Below are positions 1 to 7,721 of a stretch of DNA of 13,160 nt, one piece after another (position 1 is the first letter of the stretch; each line of letters starts with the position of its first letter). The notes under the pieces are model-generated. The model worked only from the letters and a program-made list of their open reading frames with translations, searched no databases and was not told where the DNA came from. Location: contig VBOS01000048.1 in NCBI GenBank assembly GCA_005893185.1, positions 1-13,160 of the forward strand, in the 5' to 3' direction. Both the position numbers and the translations under genes were made by a program. The stretch comes from Candidatus Eiseniibacteriota bacterium. Lineage in GTDB: Bacteria; Eisenbacteria; RBG-16-71-46.

Positions 1-1
1 G

Positions 2-1120
2 TTCCGGAGGTCGGCGCTGGAGGCGGTCGGCGGTTTCGACCCGCGCTTCCGGACTGCCGGCGACGACGTGGACCTGTGCTGGCGGCTGCAGGACCAGGGC
101 TGGACGCTGGGCTTCCACCCCGGCGCCATGGTGTGGCATCACAGGCGCAACTCGGTGCGTACCTACTGGCGCCAGCAGCTCGGTTACGGCCGGGCCGAGG
201 CGCTGCTCGAGGGCAAGTGGCCGGAACGCTACAACGCGCTCGGCCACACGACGTGGGCCGGCCGCATCTACGGCAACGGTCTCACGCGGGCGCTGGCGCT
301 GCGGCGCGGGCGCATCTACCAGGGCCTGTGGGGCAGCGCGCCGTTCCAATCCGTCCACGAACCGGCCCCCGGCTGGCTTTCGTCCCTGCCGCTCATGCCG
401 GAGTGGTATCTGGTCATCGTCGGGCTCGCGTTCCTCACGGCTGCGGGGGCGCTGTGGCATCCGCTGGCGTGGTCCGCCCCGTGGCTCGCGCTTGCCACGG
501 CGATTCCGCTCGCCCAGGCGGTGGCGAGCGTCAGCGGCGCGAAGTTCTCCGGCTCGCGCGGCGCCCGGCTCAAGGCCTACGCCCTCGCCGCCCTCCTGCA
601 CCTCCTCCAGCCGATCGCGCGGCTCCGCGGGCGGCTCAAGCACGGGCTCTCGCCGTGGCGGGCGCGCGGAGTGCAGCGCTTCGCCCTCCCCCGCGCGCAC
701 GCCGTCGCGGTGTGGACCGAGCGCTGGCGCGCGCCCGAGACCCGCCTCCAGGGCATCGAGGGATCGCTGCACCTGGGCGCCAGCATCGTGCGGCGCGGCG
801 GAGACTTCGACCGCTGGGATCTCGAGGTACGCGGCGCCGTGCTCGGCTCTGCGCGCATGCTCATGGGAGTCGAGGAGCACGGCCAGGGCCGGCAGATGGT
901 GCGGGTGCGGCTGTGGCCGCGGGCGGCGGGCGCGGGGCTCGGCGCGGTCGTGATCCTGGCCGGCCTCGCAGCGGCTGCGCTCCTCGACGGCGCGGGCACG
1001 GCGAGCGCCATGCTCGCGCTGGCGGCGGTCGCATTGGGCGCGCGCATCGCGTGGGAGTGCGGGACCGCGCTCCGCGCGCTCGGCGATGCGGTCGAGCGGG
1101 AGCTGTGGCTCGACCGCTGA
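2..1120 (+). CDS. Family 2 glycosyltransferase with C-terminal membrane region (5' partial)
   Basis: The reading frame is open from base 2 and the true start lies upstream of the window, so 372 residues of the C-terminal part are visible. The first residues contain a GGFDP...GDDVDLCWR segment (bases 32-85), which is the acceptor/catalytic-base end of a GT-A fold GT2 domain. It is followed by the usual Gln-Gly-Trp and a W-H-H-R-R-N stretch. After the catalytic part come two hydrophobic blocks (about 406-535 and 935-1080), suggesting membrane anchoring. A basic linker (about 580-660) lies between them. Known for the family: transfer of a sugar from a nucleotide-sugar to a lipid or polysaccharide acceptor on the inner membrane. 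Donor and acceptor cannot be read from the sequence. An ABC exporter starts 58 bases downstream on the same strand, so the two are probably co-transcribed. An internal GTG at 68 is the valine of the DDVD motif and is not a start. Confidence 0.85.
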   Translation, partial: FRRSALEAVGGFDPRFRTAGDDVDLCWRLQDQGWTLGFHPGAMVWHHRRNSVRTYWRQQLGYGRAEALLEGKWPERYNALGHTTWAGRIYGNGLTRALALRRGRIYQGLWGSAPFQSVHEPAPGWLSSLPLMPEWYLVIVGLAFLTAAGALWHPLAWSAPWLALATAIPLAQAVASVSGAKFSGSRGARLKAYALAALLHLLQPIARLRGRLKHGLSPWRARGVQRFALPRAHAVAVWTERWRAPETRLQGIEGSLHLGASIVRRGGDFDRWDLEVRGAVLGSARMLMGVEEHGQGRQMVRVRLWPRAAGAGLGAVVILAGLAAAALLDGAGTASAMLALAAVALGARIAWECGTALRALGDAVERELWLDR

Positions 1121-1161
1121 GGACGGCTGGCGGCGCAGCGGCTGCGACCGAAAACCGATCC

Positions 1162-1170
1162 GGGGAGGTG
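1162..1170 (+). promoter_or_regulatory. Ribosome binding site of the ABC exporter
   Basis: GGGGAGGTG lies eight bases before the ATG at 1179. It fixes that ATG as the start of the exporter rather than an upstream in-frame start at 1086, which would overlap the glycosyltransferase and add 31 residues unlike an ABC exporter N-terminus. Confidence 0.75.
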
Positions 1171-1178
1171 ACAACGCG

Positions 1179-2936
1179 ATGAGCAAAGAACGACGCGGCT
1201 CCGATTGGGCGCTCTTCAGGCGGCTCCTTTCCGAGGCGCGACCCTACCGGCTCCACATCCTCGGCCTGCTTGTCGTCGGCCTGCTCGCCGCCCCGCTCAC
1301 AGCCCTCACGCCCCTCCCGCTCAAGATCGCTGTGGACAGCGCGCTCGGCTCCCACCCTCTGCCCCGCTGGCTGCGCCCGGCGGGGATTCCGCCGTCGCGC
1401 GACCTCGCGCTCGCCGTTGCCGTGGGCTTGCTCACCGTGGTCGCGCTCCTCCGCCAGCTCCAGGAGCTGTCGAGCCAGGCGATGCGGGCCTTTGTGGTCG
1501 AGAAGCAGACGCTCGACCTCCGCGCCCGGCTCTTCCTCCATGTCCAGCGCATGTCGCTCTCGCACCACGACGTGCGCGGCACGGCGGACTCGATCTCCCG
1601 GATCGAGAAGGACGTGCGCGATGCCCAGGCGATCGTGGTCGAGAGCCTGTTCCCCTCCATCACGGCGGGGCTCTCTCTCGCAACGATGCTCGCCGTCACC
1701 GCCCGCATCGACTGGCAGCTCGCGCTCGTGGCGCTCGCCATCTCGCCTGCGCTCTTCATCATGAACCAGCACTACCGGCGCCGGCTGCGCCCCCAGTGGC
1801 ACCAGGTCAAGCAGCTCGAGACCTCGGCGCTCTCGATCGTCCAGGAGGTGCTGGGAGCGCTCCGCGTCGTCAAGGCCTTCGGACAGGAGCACCGCGAGCA
1901 CGAGCGGTTCGTTGAGCTCGCGGACAAGGGGCGCTGGGCCCGCCTGCGTCTCACGCTGGCCGAAGGCACATTCGGCCTGCAGGTGAGCGTGCTGACCGTG
2001 ATCGGGACGGCGGTCGTGCTGTTCCTGGGCGTACGCCACGTGCGCATGGGAGTGCTGACCCTCGGCGAGCTGCTGCTGGTGATGGGGTACCTCGCGCAGC
2101 TCTACGACCCGCTGAAGACGCTGAGCAAGCGGACGGTCGGCATGCAGTCGAAGCTCGCGAGCGCCGAGCGGGTGTACGCGCTGCTCGACGATGCGCCGGA
2201 CGTGCTCGAGGCCCGAGAGGCCCGGCCGCTCGCCCGCGCGGGCGGCGCGATCGAGTTCCGCGACGTCTCGTTCGGCTATGCGAACGGCCGCATGGTGCTG
2301 CACGAGGTCTCGTTCGCGGCACCGGCTGCCGCGCGGGTCGGGATCGCGGGCTCGACCGGCGCCGGCAAGACCACGCTCGTGAGCCTGCTGATGCGGCTCT
2401 ACGACCCCACCGCCGGACGGATCCTGCTCGACGGCGTGGACGTGCGGGAGTACCGGCTCTGCGACCTGCGCCAGCAGTTTGCCATGGTGCTCCAGGAATC
2501 CGTCCTGTTCTCGACCAGCGTCGCGGAGAACATCGCGTACGCGCGCCCCGACGCGCGTCCGGAGGAGATCGTCGCCGCCGCGAAGGCGGCCAACGCGCAC
2601 GAGTTCATTGTCCGGCTCCCGCAGGGCTACGACACGCCGGTCGGCGAGCGCGGCATGATGCTCTCGGGCGGCGAGCGCCAGCGCATTGCGCTCGCCCGCG
2701 CGTTCCTCAAGGACGCGCCCATCCTCATCCTCGACGAGCCGACCAGCGCGGTGGACGTGCGCTCCGAGACCCTGATCCTGGAGGCCCTCGAACGCCTGGT
2801 GGAGGGCCGCACAACGCTGATCGTCGCGCACCGGATGAGCACGCTCGAGCGCTGCGACCTGCGTCTCGAATTGGAGCACGGGCGCCTCGTCGTCGTGCGC
2901 TCGTGGGCGCGCGCCGGAAGCTCGAGCGTCGGCTGA
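1179..2936 (+). CDS. ABC exporter, fused membrane and ATPase domains (MsbA-like half transporter)
   Basis: This 585-residue protein has the usual type IV exporter layout. A six-helix membrane domain spans about residues 20-320, with hydrophobic blocks near 25-45, 70-90, 160-195 and 265-310. A nucleotide-binding domain follows at about 345-585. All ATPase motifs are present: Walker A GSTGAGKT at 391-398 (Lys397), Q-loop Gln439, signature LSGGERQR at 495-502, Walker B ILILDE at 515-520 and switch His551. The length is normal for a half transporter that works as a homodimer. Known for the family: ATP-driven export of lipids, lipid-linked glycans or drugs across the inner membrane. The substrate is not determined. 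Its position directly after a GT2 glycosyltransferase, near an acyltransferase and a flippase, points to a glycolipid or polysaccharide precursor. The ATG at 1179 is chosen for its strong ribosome binding site. Confidence 0.93.
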   Translation: MSKERRGSDWALFRRLLSEARPYRLHILGLLVVGLLAAPLTALTPLPLKIAVDSALGSHPLPRWLRPAGIPPSRDLALAVAVGLLTVVALLRQLQELSSQAMRAFVVEKQTLDLRARLFLHVQRMSLSHHDVRGTADSISRIEKDVRDAQAIVVESLFPSITAGLSLATMLAVTARIDWQLALVALAISPALFIMNQHYRRRLRPQWHQVKQLETSALSIVQEVLGALRVVKAFGQEHREHERFVELADKGRWARLRLTLAEGTFGLQVSVLTVIGTAVVLFLGVRHVRMGVLTLGELLLVMGYLAQLYDPLKTLSKRTVGMQSKLASAERVYALLDDAPDVLEAREARPLARAGGAIEFRDVSFGYANGRMVLHEVSFAAPAAARVGIAGSTGAGKTTLVSLLMRLYDPTAGRILLDGVDVREYRLCDLRQQFAMVLQESVLFSTSVAENIAYARPDARPEEIVAAAKAANAHEFIVRLPQGYDTPVGERGMMLSGGERQRIALARAFLKDAPILILDEPTSAVDVRSETLILEALERLVEGRTTLIVAHRMSTLERCDLRLELEHGRLVVVRSWARAGSSSVG

Positions 2937-3025
2937 CGCGGGGCGGCGTCGGCGTGACCGCTGCGGGACGTGGTCGTGCTCGGCGGCCCAGGCGCGCGGG
3001 CAACGAAGGCCGCCCGTCGCCCATC

Positions 3026-3054
3026 TTGCTCCCCACCCTCAACGCACCTACGAT
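3026..3054 (+). promoter_or_regulatory. Possible sigma70-type promoter for the 3138 gene
   Basis: TTGCTC (3026-3031) and TACGAT (3049-3054) are separated by 17 bases, in the 201-base gap after the ABC exporter. Each hexamer matches the -35/-10 consensus at four positions. Transcription would start near 3061 and give a leader of about 75 bases. The prediction is weak, because a hairpin with a short T run lies just downstream (3066-3099). That hairpin would sit inside the leader if the promoter is real. Confidence 0.3.
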
Positions 3055-3065
3055 GCCACGCCGAT

Positions 3066-3099
3066 CCGCGCCCACTCCGGGCGCGGCGGTCGCCGTTTT
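3066..3099 (+). terminator. GC-rich hairpin followed by TTTT; weak terminator candidate
   Basis: CCGCGCCC (3066-3073) and GGGCGCGG (3079-3086) form a perfect 8-bp stem with a 5-base loop. A second small palindrome, CGGCGGTCGCCG (3084-3095), ends directly at TTTT (3096-3099). This could terminate transcription of the ABC exporter 130 bases after its stop codon, or fold in the leader of the next gene. The T run is short and the DNA is GC-rich enough for chance hairpins, so confidence is low. Confidence 0.3.
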
Positions 3100-3125
3100 C
3101 GTCGGGCGCCTCAGGGCTACCGCGC

Positions 3126-3133
3126 GAGGAGGT
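3126..3133 (+). promoter_or_regulatory. Ribosome binding site of the 186-residue membrane protein
   Basis: GAGGAGGT lies four bases before the ATG at 3138. It selects this ATG over in-frame upstream starts such as 2970, which would add a basic, low-complexity extension of 56 residues in front of the first membrane helix. Confidence 0.7.
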
Positions 3134-3137
3134 CCCG

Positions 3138-3698
3138 ATGGTCTCGATTGCTTCGCTGTGGCTGCCGATCCTGCTGTCGGCGGTGTTCGTGTTCTTCCTG
3201 AGCTGGATCATTCACATGTTCCTGCCCTACCACCGGACCGACTACCGGAAGCTGCCCTCCGAGGCGGACCTGCAGGAAGCGCTGCGAAAGTTCAACATCG
3301 CTCCCGGCGATTACTTGCTTCCGTGCCCCGAGGGACCCACCGGCATGCGCAGCCCGGAGTACCTCGACAAGCGCAACAAGGGACCGGTGGCTGTGATGAC
3401 CGTGATGAAGAGCGGTCCGTTCAACATGGGCAAGAACCTGATGCAGTGGTTCGTCTACTGCCTGATCGTGGGGGTGCTCGCGGCCTACATCACCGGCCGC
3501 GCCCTGCCCGCGGGAACGCCCTACCTCAAGGTGTTCCGCTTCGCCGGGGCCACGGCCTTCATCGGCTACGCCGTTGCGCTGTGGCAGGACTCGATCTGGT
3601 ACCAGCGGGCGTGGAGCACGACCGTGAAGAACTCGTTCGACGGCCTGATCTACGCGCTGTTCACCGCGGGAACGTTCGGCTGGCTGTGGCCGCGGTAG
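3138..3698 (+). CDS. Unrecognised four-helix membrane protein, 186 aa
   Basis: I do not recognise this family. Visible features are a hydrophobic helix at residues 5-27 and then a polar region at about 31-98 containing YHRTDYRKLP and LPCPEGPTGMRSPEY. Three further hydrophobic segments lie at about 100-120, 133-150 and 168-184, and the protein ends at Trp-Pro-Arg. The polar region, rich in Pro, Gly and charged residues, lies between helices 1 and 2 and may be a small folded loop domain. Codon use and GC match the neighbours, and the strong ribosome binding site supports a real gene. It lies 41 bases before the acyltransferase on the same strand, so co-transcription is likely. The location suggests an envelope role, but no function can be assigned. 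Its topology is inferred only from hydrophobicity. Confidence 0.8.
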   Translation: MVSIASLWLPILLSAVFVFFLSWIIHMFLPYHRTDYRKLPSEADLQEALRKFNIAPGDYLLPCPEGPTGMRSPEYLDKRNKGPVAVMTVMKSGPFNMGKNLMQWFVYCLIVGVLAAYITGRALPAGTPYLKVFRFAGATAFIGYAVALWQDSIWYQRAWSTTVKNSFDGLIYALFTAGTFGWLWPR

Positions 3699-3739
3699 GG
3701 CGGGCGGGGCCTCGCCGGCGCGCGGCTTAAGGGGTCGGG

Positions 3740-4276
3740 GTGAGGATCTACTTCGAGCTGCTGCTCTTCCGGCTGCAGCGGCTGATCTTCATGCTCCTGC
3801 CGAACGCGCAGCGCATCCGTCTGCTGCGCGCGCAGGGCGTGACGATCGGCCGCGACTGCCTCGTGCACACGCCGTACTTCGGGGTCGAGCCCTACCTGGT
3901 CGAGATCGGCGACCACGTGGCGATCTCGTCCGGAACCGAATTCATCACCCACGACGCCGTGGGCTGGATGTTCCAGGACCACCCTCACTGGGGGCTGTAC
4001 GGAACCATCCGCGTGGGGAGCAACTCGTACGTCGGTCTCAACTGCACGATTCTGCCGGGCACGACGATCGGCGCGGACTGCGTGATCGGAGCGGGGTCGG
4101 TCGTGCGCGGAAACATCCCGGATGGCTCGGTCGTCATGGGCAACCCGGCACGCGTCGTGATGATGACGGCGCTGCTCAAGCAGCTGACCTTGTATCACCG
4201 GAACCGGCTCGACACGCACCTGCTTTCGTCGCAGGAGAAGCGCCGCGTGCTGCGCCGGCACTTCGGGATGGAGTAG
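3740..4276 (+). CDS. Hexapeptide-repeat (left-handed beta-helix) acyltransferase, WbbJ/CapG-like
   Basis: This 178-residue protein starts at a GTG, with AAGGGG (3729-3734) five bases upstream. The first 30 residues are hydrophobic and basic (LLLFRLQRLIFMLLP), suggesting membrane association. Repeats of the hexapeptide type follow from about residue 33 to 145: VTIGRDC, VEIGDHV, IRVGSNSYVG, TTIGADCVIG and IPDGSVVMGNPA. The terminal NPA motif is typical of the family. His71-Asp72 in FITHD fits the conserved catalytic histidine region. Known for the family: trimeric transferases that add acetyl or other acyl groups to sugars, using acetyl-CoA. In this setting it probably O-acetylates a polysaccharide or its lipid-linked precursor. 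The C-terminal part (about 146-178) is helical and basic. It ends 19 bases before the end of the convergent flippase gene. Confidence 0.88.
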   Translation: MRIYFELLLFRLQRLIFMLLPNAQRIRLLRAQGVTIGRDCLVHTPYFGVEPYLVEIGDHVAISSGTEFITHDAVGWMFQDHPHWGLYGTIRVGSNSYVGLNCTILPGTTIGADCVIGAGSVVRGNIPDGSVVMGNPARVVMMTALLKQLTLYHRNRLDTHLLSSQEKRRVLRRHFGME

Positions 4277-4295
4277 CCGTCCCGGGGGCACCCCG

Positions 4296-5825
4296 TCATT
4301 CCGCGTGCAGCGCCTCGGGCGGGGGCGCCGTCCCGGGCCAGGGGAACTCCGTGGCGAGCGCGCGCAGCCCGACTCCGCGCAGGAGTGGAGCCGTCAGAGC
4401 ACCGTAGGCGCCGAGCCACATCAGCACAGATGCGAGGAAGCGCAGCCCGCGCATCGACCACGAATGCCCGAATCCGGGCAGCAGCCTCTCGAACGCGTAG
4501 GCGAGCGGGATCGAGAGCGCGAGCGGGAAGAAGGCGCGCGCGAGCATGCCCAGCCTTCGGCCGAACCCCGGGCCGAGCCCCGATTCGGCGAGCGCCATGA
4601 GCACCGCGCTGTTCACCACGAACGTCACGAACGTCGCCCACGCCACGCCGCGGATGCCCTGGCCCAGCCGGATGGCGACCAAATCGAGAAGCACCCCGAC
4701 CGCGCTCATCCCCAGCGCGATCGGGATCAGGAGCAGCTGACGACCGAGCGTCATGAGGACGATCGAGGCCAGGTTCGCGAGCGCGAGCCCCGCGGCGCTG
4801 AAGCACAGGACGCGGAGCGCCGGCACGCCTTCGTGGAACCGCGGAAGCAGCAACATCACGACGTCATCGGCGCCGAGATAGGCGATGGCGCAGAGCGCGG
4901 GGGTCCCGACCGAGACCACCCGTACGGCCCGCTCGACGAGATCACGGATCGCCGCGGGGTCGCCATTCGCCTCGTGGAAGTGCTTCACCAGGCGCGGATA
5001 GAGCACGTAGGCCACCGCGTCCGGGAGCGTGAGCAGAAACGTCACAGCGGTCACCGCCAGGGCGTAGAGGCCCAGCGGCTCCGTGCCCAGGAAGCGCAGA
5101 ATGATCACCCGATCGAGGCTGCGCATCAGGAAGCCCGACAGCGTGTACAGGAACATCGGAAGGCCGACCGCGAAGAGCAGCCTGGAGTCGCTGCTCGGTG
5201 CCATGCGAAGCGGAACCACTTCGCGGCCGTTCCACATCGCCACCGCCGTCGCGACCACCGTCCCGGCGACCCAGCCCCAGAGCAGTCCCCACGTGCCGAA
5301 CCCCGGAATCAGGGCGAGCCCCAGGACCACTCCGATCACGCTCTGGAGCAGGAACCACGCGCTCACCGCCCCGATCTTTCCGTGGGATCGCATCAGCGTC
5401 AGGTGATAGAGCGAGACGTTCGTCAACACGACGCAAGCCAGGGTGAGCGCGATCCCGGACATGCCCCACGCGCCGCGGATGTGCCCGCTCGAGTGCGCGA
5501 AGTAGGCAAAGCAGACCGCACCGTAGAGCAGGCTCAGCACCACCACGTTGAAGAGACCGGAGCGCTTCGCCCGCTCGAGCCGGCGCGCGTCGCCCTCCAC
5601 GATCCGGGCCGGGACGACCCGGTCGAGCCCCTGGTAGGTGCCGAACGGCGCACAGCCCCCATAGTCGAAGAGCAGCAGCAGCGCGCTCCAGACGCCGTAA
5701 GGGCCGAAACCCAGCAGGCGGGCGGCGACCAGGCCGCGCGTCAGGTTGAGCATGCGCACGAGGAACTGGCTGAACGCGAAGCCGACCGAATCGCGGACGA
5801 ACTTGCGGGAGTGCACGTGGGGCAT
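4296..5825 (-). CDS. Polysaccharide flippase (Wzx/MATE-like, MVF superfamily)
   Basis: From the ATG at 5825 the product is 509 residues, almost entirely hydrophobic, with about 12-14 predicted membrane helices. The N-terminus (SRKFVRDSVGFAFSQFLVRM, then AARLLGFGPYGVWSALLLL) has the layout of O-antigen and capsule flippases. A mid-protein segment, LDRVIILRFLGTEPLGLYA, matches the repeat of the second half in this family. Known for the family: movement of undecaprenyl-linked oligosaccharides from the inner to the outer face of the inner membrane. The substrate is unknown. A GTG at 5858 would add 11 residues but has no well-spaced ribosome binding site. The ATG at 5825 has GAGG (5829-5832) three bases upstream and places about 10 residues before the first helix, so I prefer it. 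The gene is convergent with the acyltransferase; no clear terminator is seen in the 19-base gap. Confidence 0.85.
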   Translation of the reverse strand: MPHVHSRKFVRDSVGFAFSQFLVRMLNLTRGLVAARLLGFGPYGVWSALLLLFDYGGCAPFGTYQGLDRVVPARIVEGDARRLERAKRSGLFNVVVLSLLYGAVCFAYFAHSSGHIRGAWGMSGIALTLACVVLTNVSLYHLTLMRSHGKIGAVSAWFLLQSVIGVVLGLALIPGFGTWGLLWGWVAGTVVATAVAMWNGREVVPLRMAPSSDSRLLFAVGLPMFLYTLSGFLMRSLDRVIILRFLGTEPLGLYALAVTAVTFLLTLPDAVAYVLYPRLVKHFHEANGDPAAIRDLVERAVRVVSVGTPALCAIAYLGADDVVMLLLPRFHEGVPALRVLCFSAAGLALANLASIVLMTLGRQLLLIPIALGMSAVGVLLDLVAIRLGQGIRGVAWATFVTFVVNSAVLMALAESGLGPGFGRRLGMLARAFFPLALSIPLAYAFERLLPGFGHSWSMRGLRFLASVLMWLGAYGALTAPLLRGVGLRALATEFPWPGTAPPPEALHAE

Positions 5826-5911
5826 GGACCTCGGATCGGCGCGACGCGCATGAGACACCCGGTGGAGGAGGGCGCCCCTCGGCGGGTCGGCAATTTCCAG
5901 GTTACGACTGT

Positions 5912-5939
5912 AGCATAATCGCCGCCGCGATCTCCGGAA
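5912..5939 (-). promoter_or_regulatory. Possible promoter for the flippase gene
   Basis: On the minus strand, TATGCT (5917-5912) forms a fair -10 box, with a poor -35 candidate TTCCGG (5939-5934) 16 bases upstream. The surrounding 5891-5920 stretch is clearly AT-richer than the rest of the window. It lies in the only sizeable non-coding gap upstream of the flippase (5826-6029). The -35 is weak, so this is a suggestion only. Nothing else is seen in that 204-base gap. Confidence 0.3.
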
Positions 5940-6029
5940 GATCCCGTGCGGCGTGGCGGGCCGCGTCGCGCGATCTCCCGCGCTGCGTTCCCCACCGGCT
6001 GCGCACTCGCGGCGGCGGGGCGCCGTCCG

Positions 6030-7721
6030 CTACATGCGCTTCAGCGCTGCCCTGGCCAGCTCGATCTCGGGCCGCGCCATGTCTCCGGCCTTCGCCATCT
6101 CCAGCAGCGCGGTGTAGTACTTGATCGCATCCACCTTCCGGCCCGAGCGCTCGGCCGCGAGCGCCGCGCCGTAGGTCCCATTGAAGCGTCCGGGATTGAT
6201 GCGCAGCGCCGCCTGGTACTCGGCCAGGGCCTCGGCCGGCTTCCCACTCCCGAGCAGCGCATCGGCGAGGATCTCGCGAATGGGAAGGAGCGCGCCGGGG
6301 CTTACCGGGTGCTTGCCCCGCAGCGCGGTGATGCCTCCCTCCCGATCGCCGCTCGCGATCGCTGCGATGCCGAGCACAGCTTCGCGCTGGACCCCCAGCT
6401 GCTGGGCGAAGTAGTGATAACGCGGGTCGGTGATGGCCGCCGTCAGCTCTTCGAGCCGGCCCGCCGCCCTCTTCGCGGCCTCCACGTCGCCCATGCGCGC
6501 CGCCCCGACGGCGCGCGCGTAGACGATCAGCCCCTCGGCGAACGGGAGCTTGTTCCAGAACGGCATGGGCGGCAGCGCCAGCGTCGCCGCTTCGTTCCAC
6601 ATCCGGCGCTCGAGCGCGTAGCGCGCCGGGATCGCGCCGAACGCGTAGCCGGCGACGAAGTCGCTCTCGGGATGGATCTTCTTGATCGCGTCCAGTCGGG
6701 CGATGATCTCCGCAACCTTGCGGTCCGCTCCGACCTGCAGGTAGGCGTATGCGAGGTAGTCGAGGGCGTGAAGCTCCTCGAACGACGCCGCTCCAGGGTG
6801 GTAGGCCGCCTCGTACTTGCGCGCGGCGTCCGCCGATGCGCGGTTCGACTTGATCGTCTCGTTCCACATCCCGAGCCGCGTGTAGATGTGCGATGGCATG
6901 TGAAGCGCGTGCGGCACCCAGGGGGCGATCGCGGCGTAGGTATTGGCTGCGCTCAATCCCTTCCGGGCGAGCGGCGGATAGTCGTAGGCGTGGATCAGAT
7001 AGTGCGCGAGCCCGGGGTGATCGGGAAGCTTCGCGAACATCGGCTCCAGGATCGCAGCGGCCTTCTTCTGGTTCTCGAGCGTCCGGTCGCCGGGCGGAGC
7101 CGTGCCCAGCAATGAGAGGGCGTAGAACGCACCGGCCTCGATGTCGTCGGGATGCCCGGCCGCGACGCGCTCCATCTCGCGCCGATAGCACGCGGCCCGC
7201 CCGCGCGGGTCCGCGAGCGCCGGGCCGTGGCACGACGGCGCGCCCGGCGTCGTCTCATCCGCCGGCGAGTCGAGCCCGGAGTAGAACGCAGCGATGGCCC
7301 GCACGTAGGCGCCCTCCCGTTCGCTGGTCTCGGAAGCCGCGAGCGCCCGCTCGACCGCAGCCCGTCCGGCGGCGAGCTCGCTCGAATCGGGCGCCGTCCA
7401 TATCGGATGGTAGTACGTCATCGCCACGCCCCACCACGCGATCGCGCAGCCCGGGTCCTTGGCTGCGACGCCCGTGAACACCCGCCGCGCCTCCTCGTAG
7501 AAGAATGAGTGGAGGAGCGCCACCCCGCGCTCGAACTCCTTCTGCACGGCGGAATCGCAGGACGTGGGGAAATGGACCGTCCCGACCTTGCCGAGATCGC
7601 CGAGCTTAGGGGTGGGAAACGGAGCCTGAGTCGGGGCCAGGCCTGCGACCGAGAGGCGAGCGCCAGCCGTCAAGACGTAAAACGCAAGACCGGCAGCGCG
7701 CGCGAACGCTCGGAATCTCAT
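6030..7721 (-). CDS. Secreted His-rich tetratricopeptide-repeat protein
   Basis: This 563-residue protein starts at an ATG. Its N-terminus (basic MRFRAFAR, then a hydrophobic stretch to about residue 29, ending AGLA) looks like a signal peptide, so export to the periplasm is likely. The mature part is alpha-helical with TPR-type repeats, for example FYEEARRVFTGVAAKDPG at 74-91 and PAEALAEYQAALRINPG around 500. The central part is well marked by HPGLAHYLIHAYDYP (235-249) and PHALHMPSHIYTRLGMW (270-286). These carry six histidines (235, 240, 244, 271, 274, 278); His71 and His105 lie near the N-terminus. I recall this layout from a widespread but uncharacterised TPR family; no reaction is known to me. 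The start lies eight bases after the stop at 7730 in the frame that carries the pump's likely native tail. Translational coupling to the pump is therefore likely, and its own ribosome binding site is poor. It is the last gene of the adaptor-pump-TPR operon. A role helping the pump is inference. Confidence 0.85.
   Translation of the reverse strand: MRFRAFARAAGLAFYVLTAGARLSVAGLAPTQAPFPTPKLGDLGKVGTVHFPTSCDSAVQKEFERGVALLHSFFYEEARRVFTGVAAKDPGCAIAWWGVAMTYYHPIWTAPDSSELAAGRAAVERALAASETSEREGAYVRAIAAFYSGLDSPADETTPGAPSCHGPALADPRGRAACYRREMERVAAGHPDDIEAGAFYALSLLGTAPPGDRTLENQKKAAAILEPMFAKLPDHPGLAHYLIHAYDYPPLARKGLSAANTYAAIAPWVPHALHMPSHIYTRLGMWNETIKSNRASADAARKYEAAYHPGAASFEELHALDYLAYAYLQVGADRKVAEIIARLDAIKKIHPESDFVAGYAFGAIPARYALERRMWNEAATLALPPMPFWNKLPFAEGLIVYARAVGAARMGDVEAAKRAAGRLEELTAAITDPRYHYFAQQLGVQREAVLGIAAIASGDREGGITALRGKHPVSPGALLPIREILADALLGSGKPAEALAEYQAALRINPGRFNGTYGAALAAERSGRKVDAIKYYTALLEMAKAGDMARPEIELARAALKRM

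Noticed and set aside
861..2879. 672-residue open frame antisense to the ABC exporter
   Set aside because: It overlaps a complete exporter with all ATPase motifs. Its composition (Arg, Glu, His, Gln-rich, no hydrophobic segments) is that of a GC-driven antisense shadow.
4281..4295. CCCGGGGGCACCCCG as a bidirectional terminator between the convergent genes
   Set aside because: The stem would be four pairs with a two-base loop and no T run, which is too weak to call.
4305..5918. 537-residue plus-strand open frame opposite the flippase
   Set aside because: Its low-complexity Arg/Glu/His/Gln composition mirrors the hydrophobic flippase codons. No domain or start signal is present.
5902..7233. 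443-residue minus-strand frame and a 389-residue plus-strand frame (5946-7115) overlapping the TPR gene
   Set aside because: The TPR frame has a signal peptide, repeats and coherent motifs. The other frames are Arg/Gly/Ala-rich shadows.
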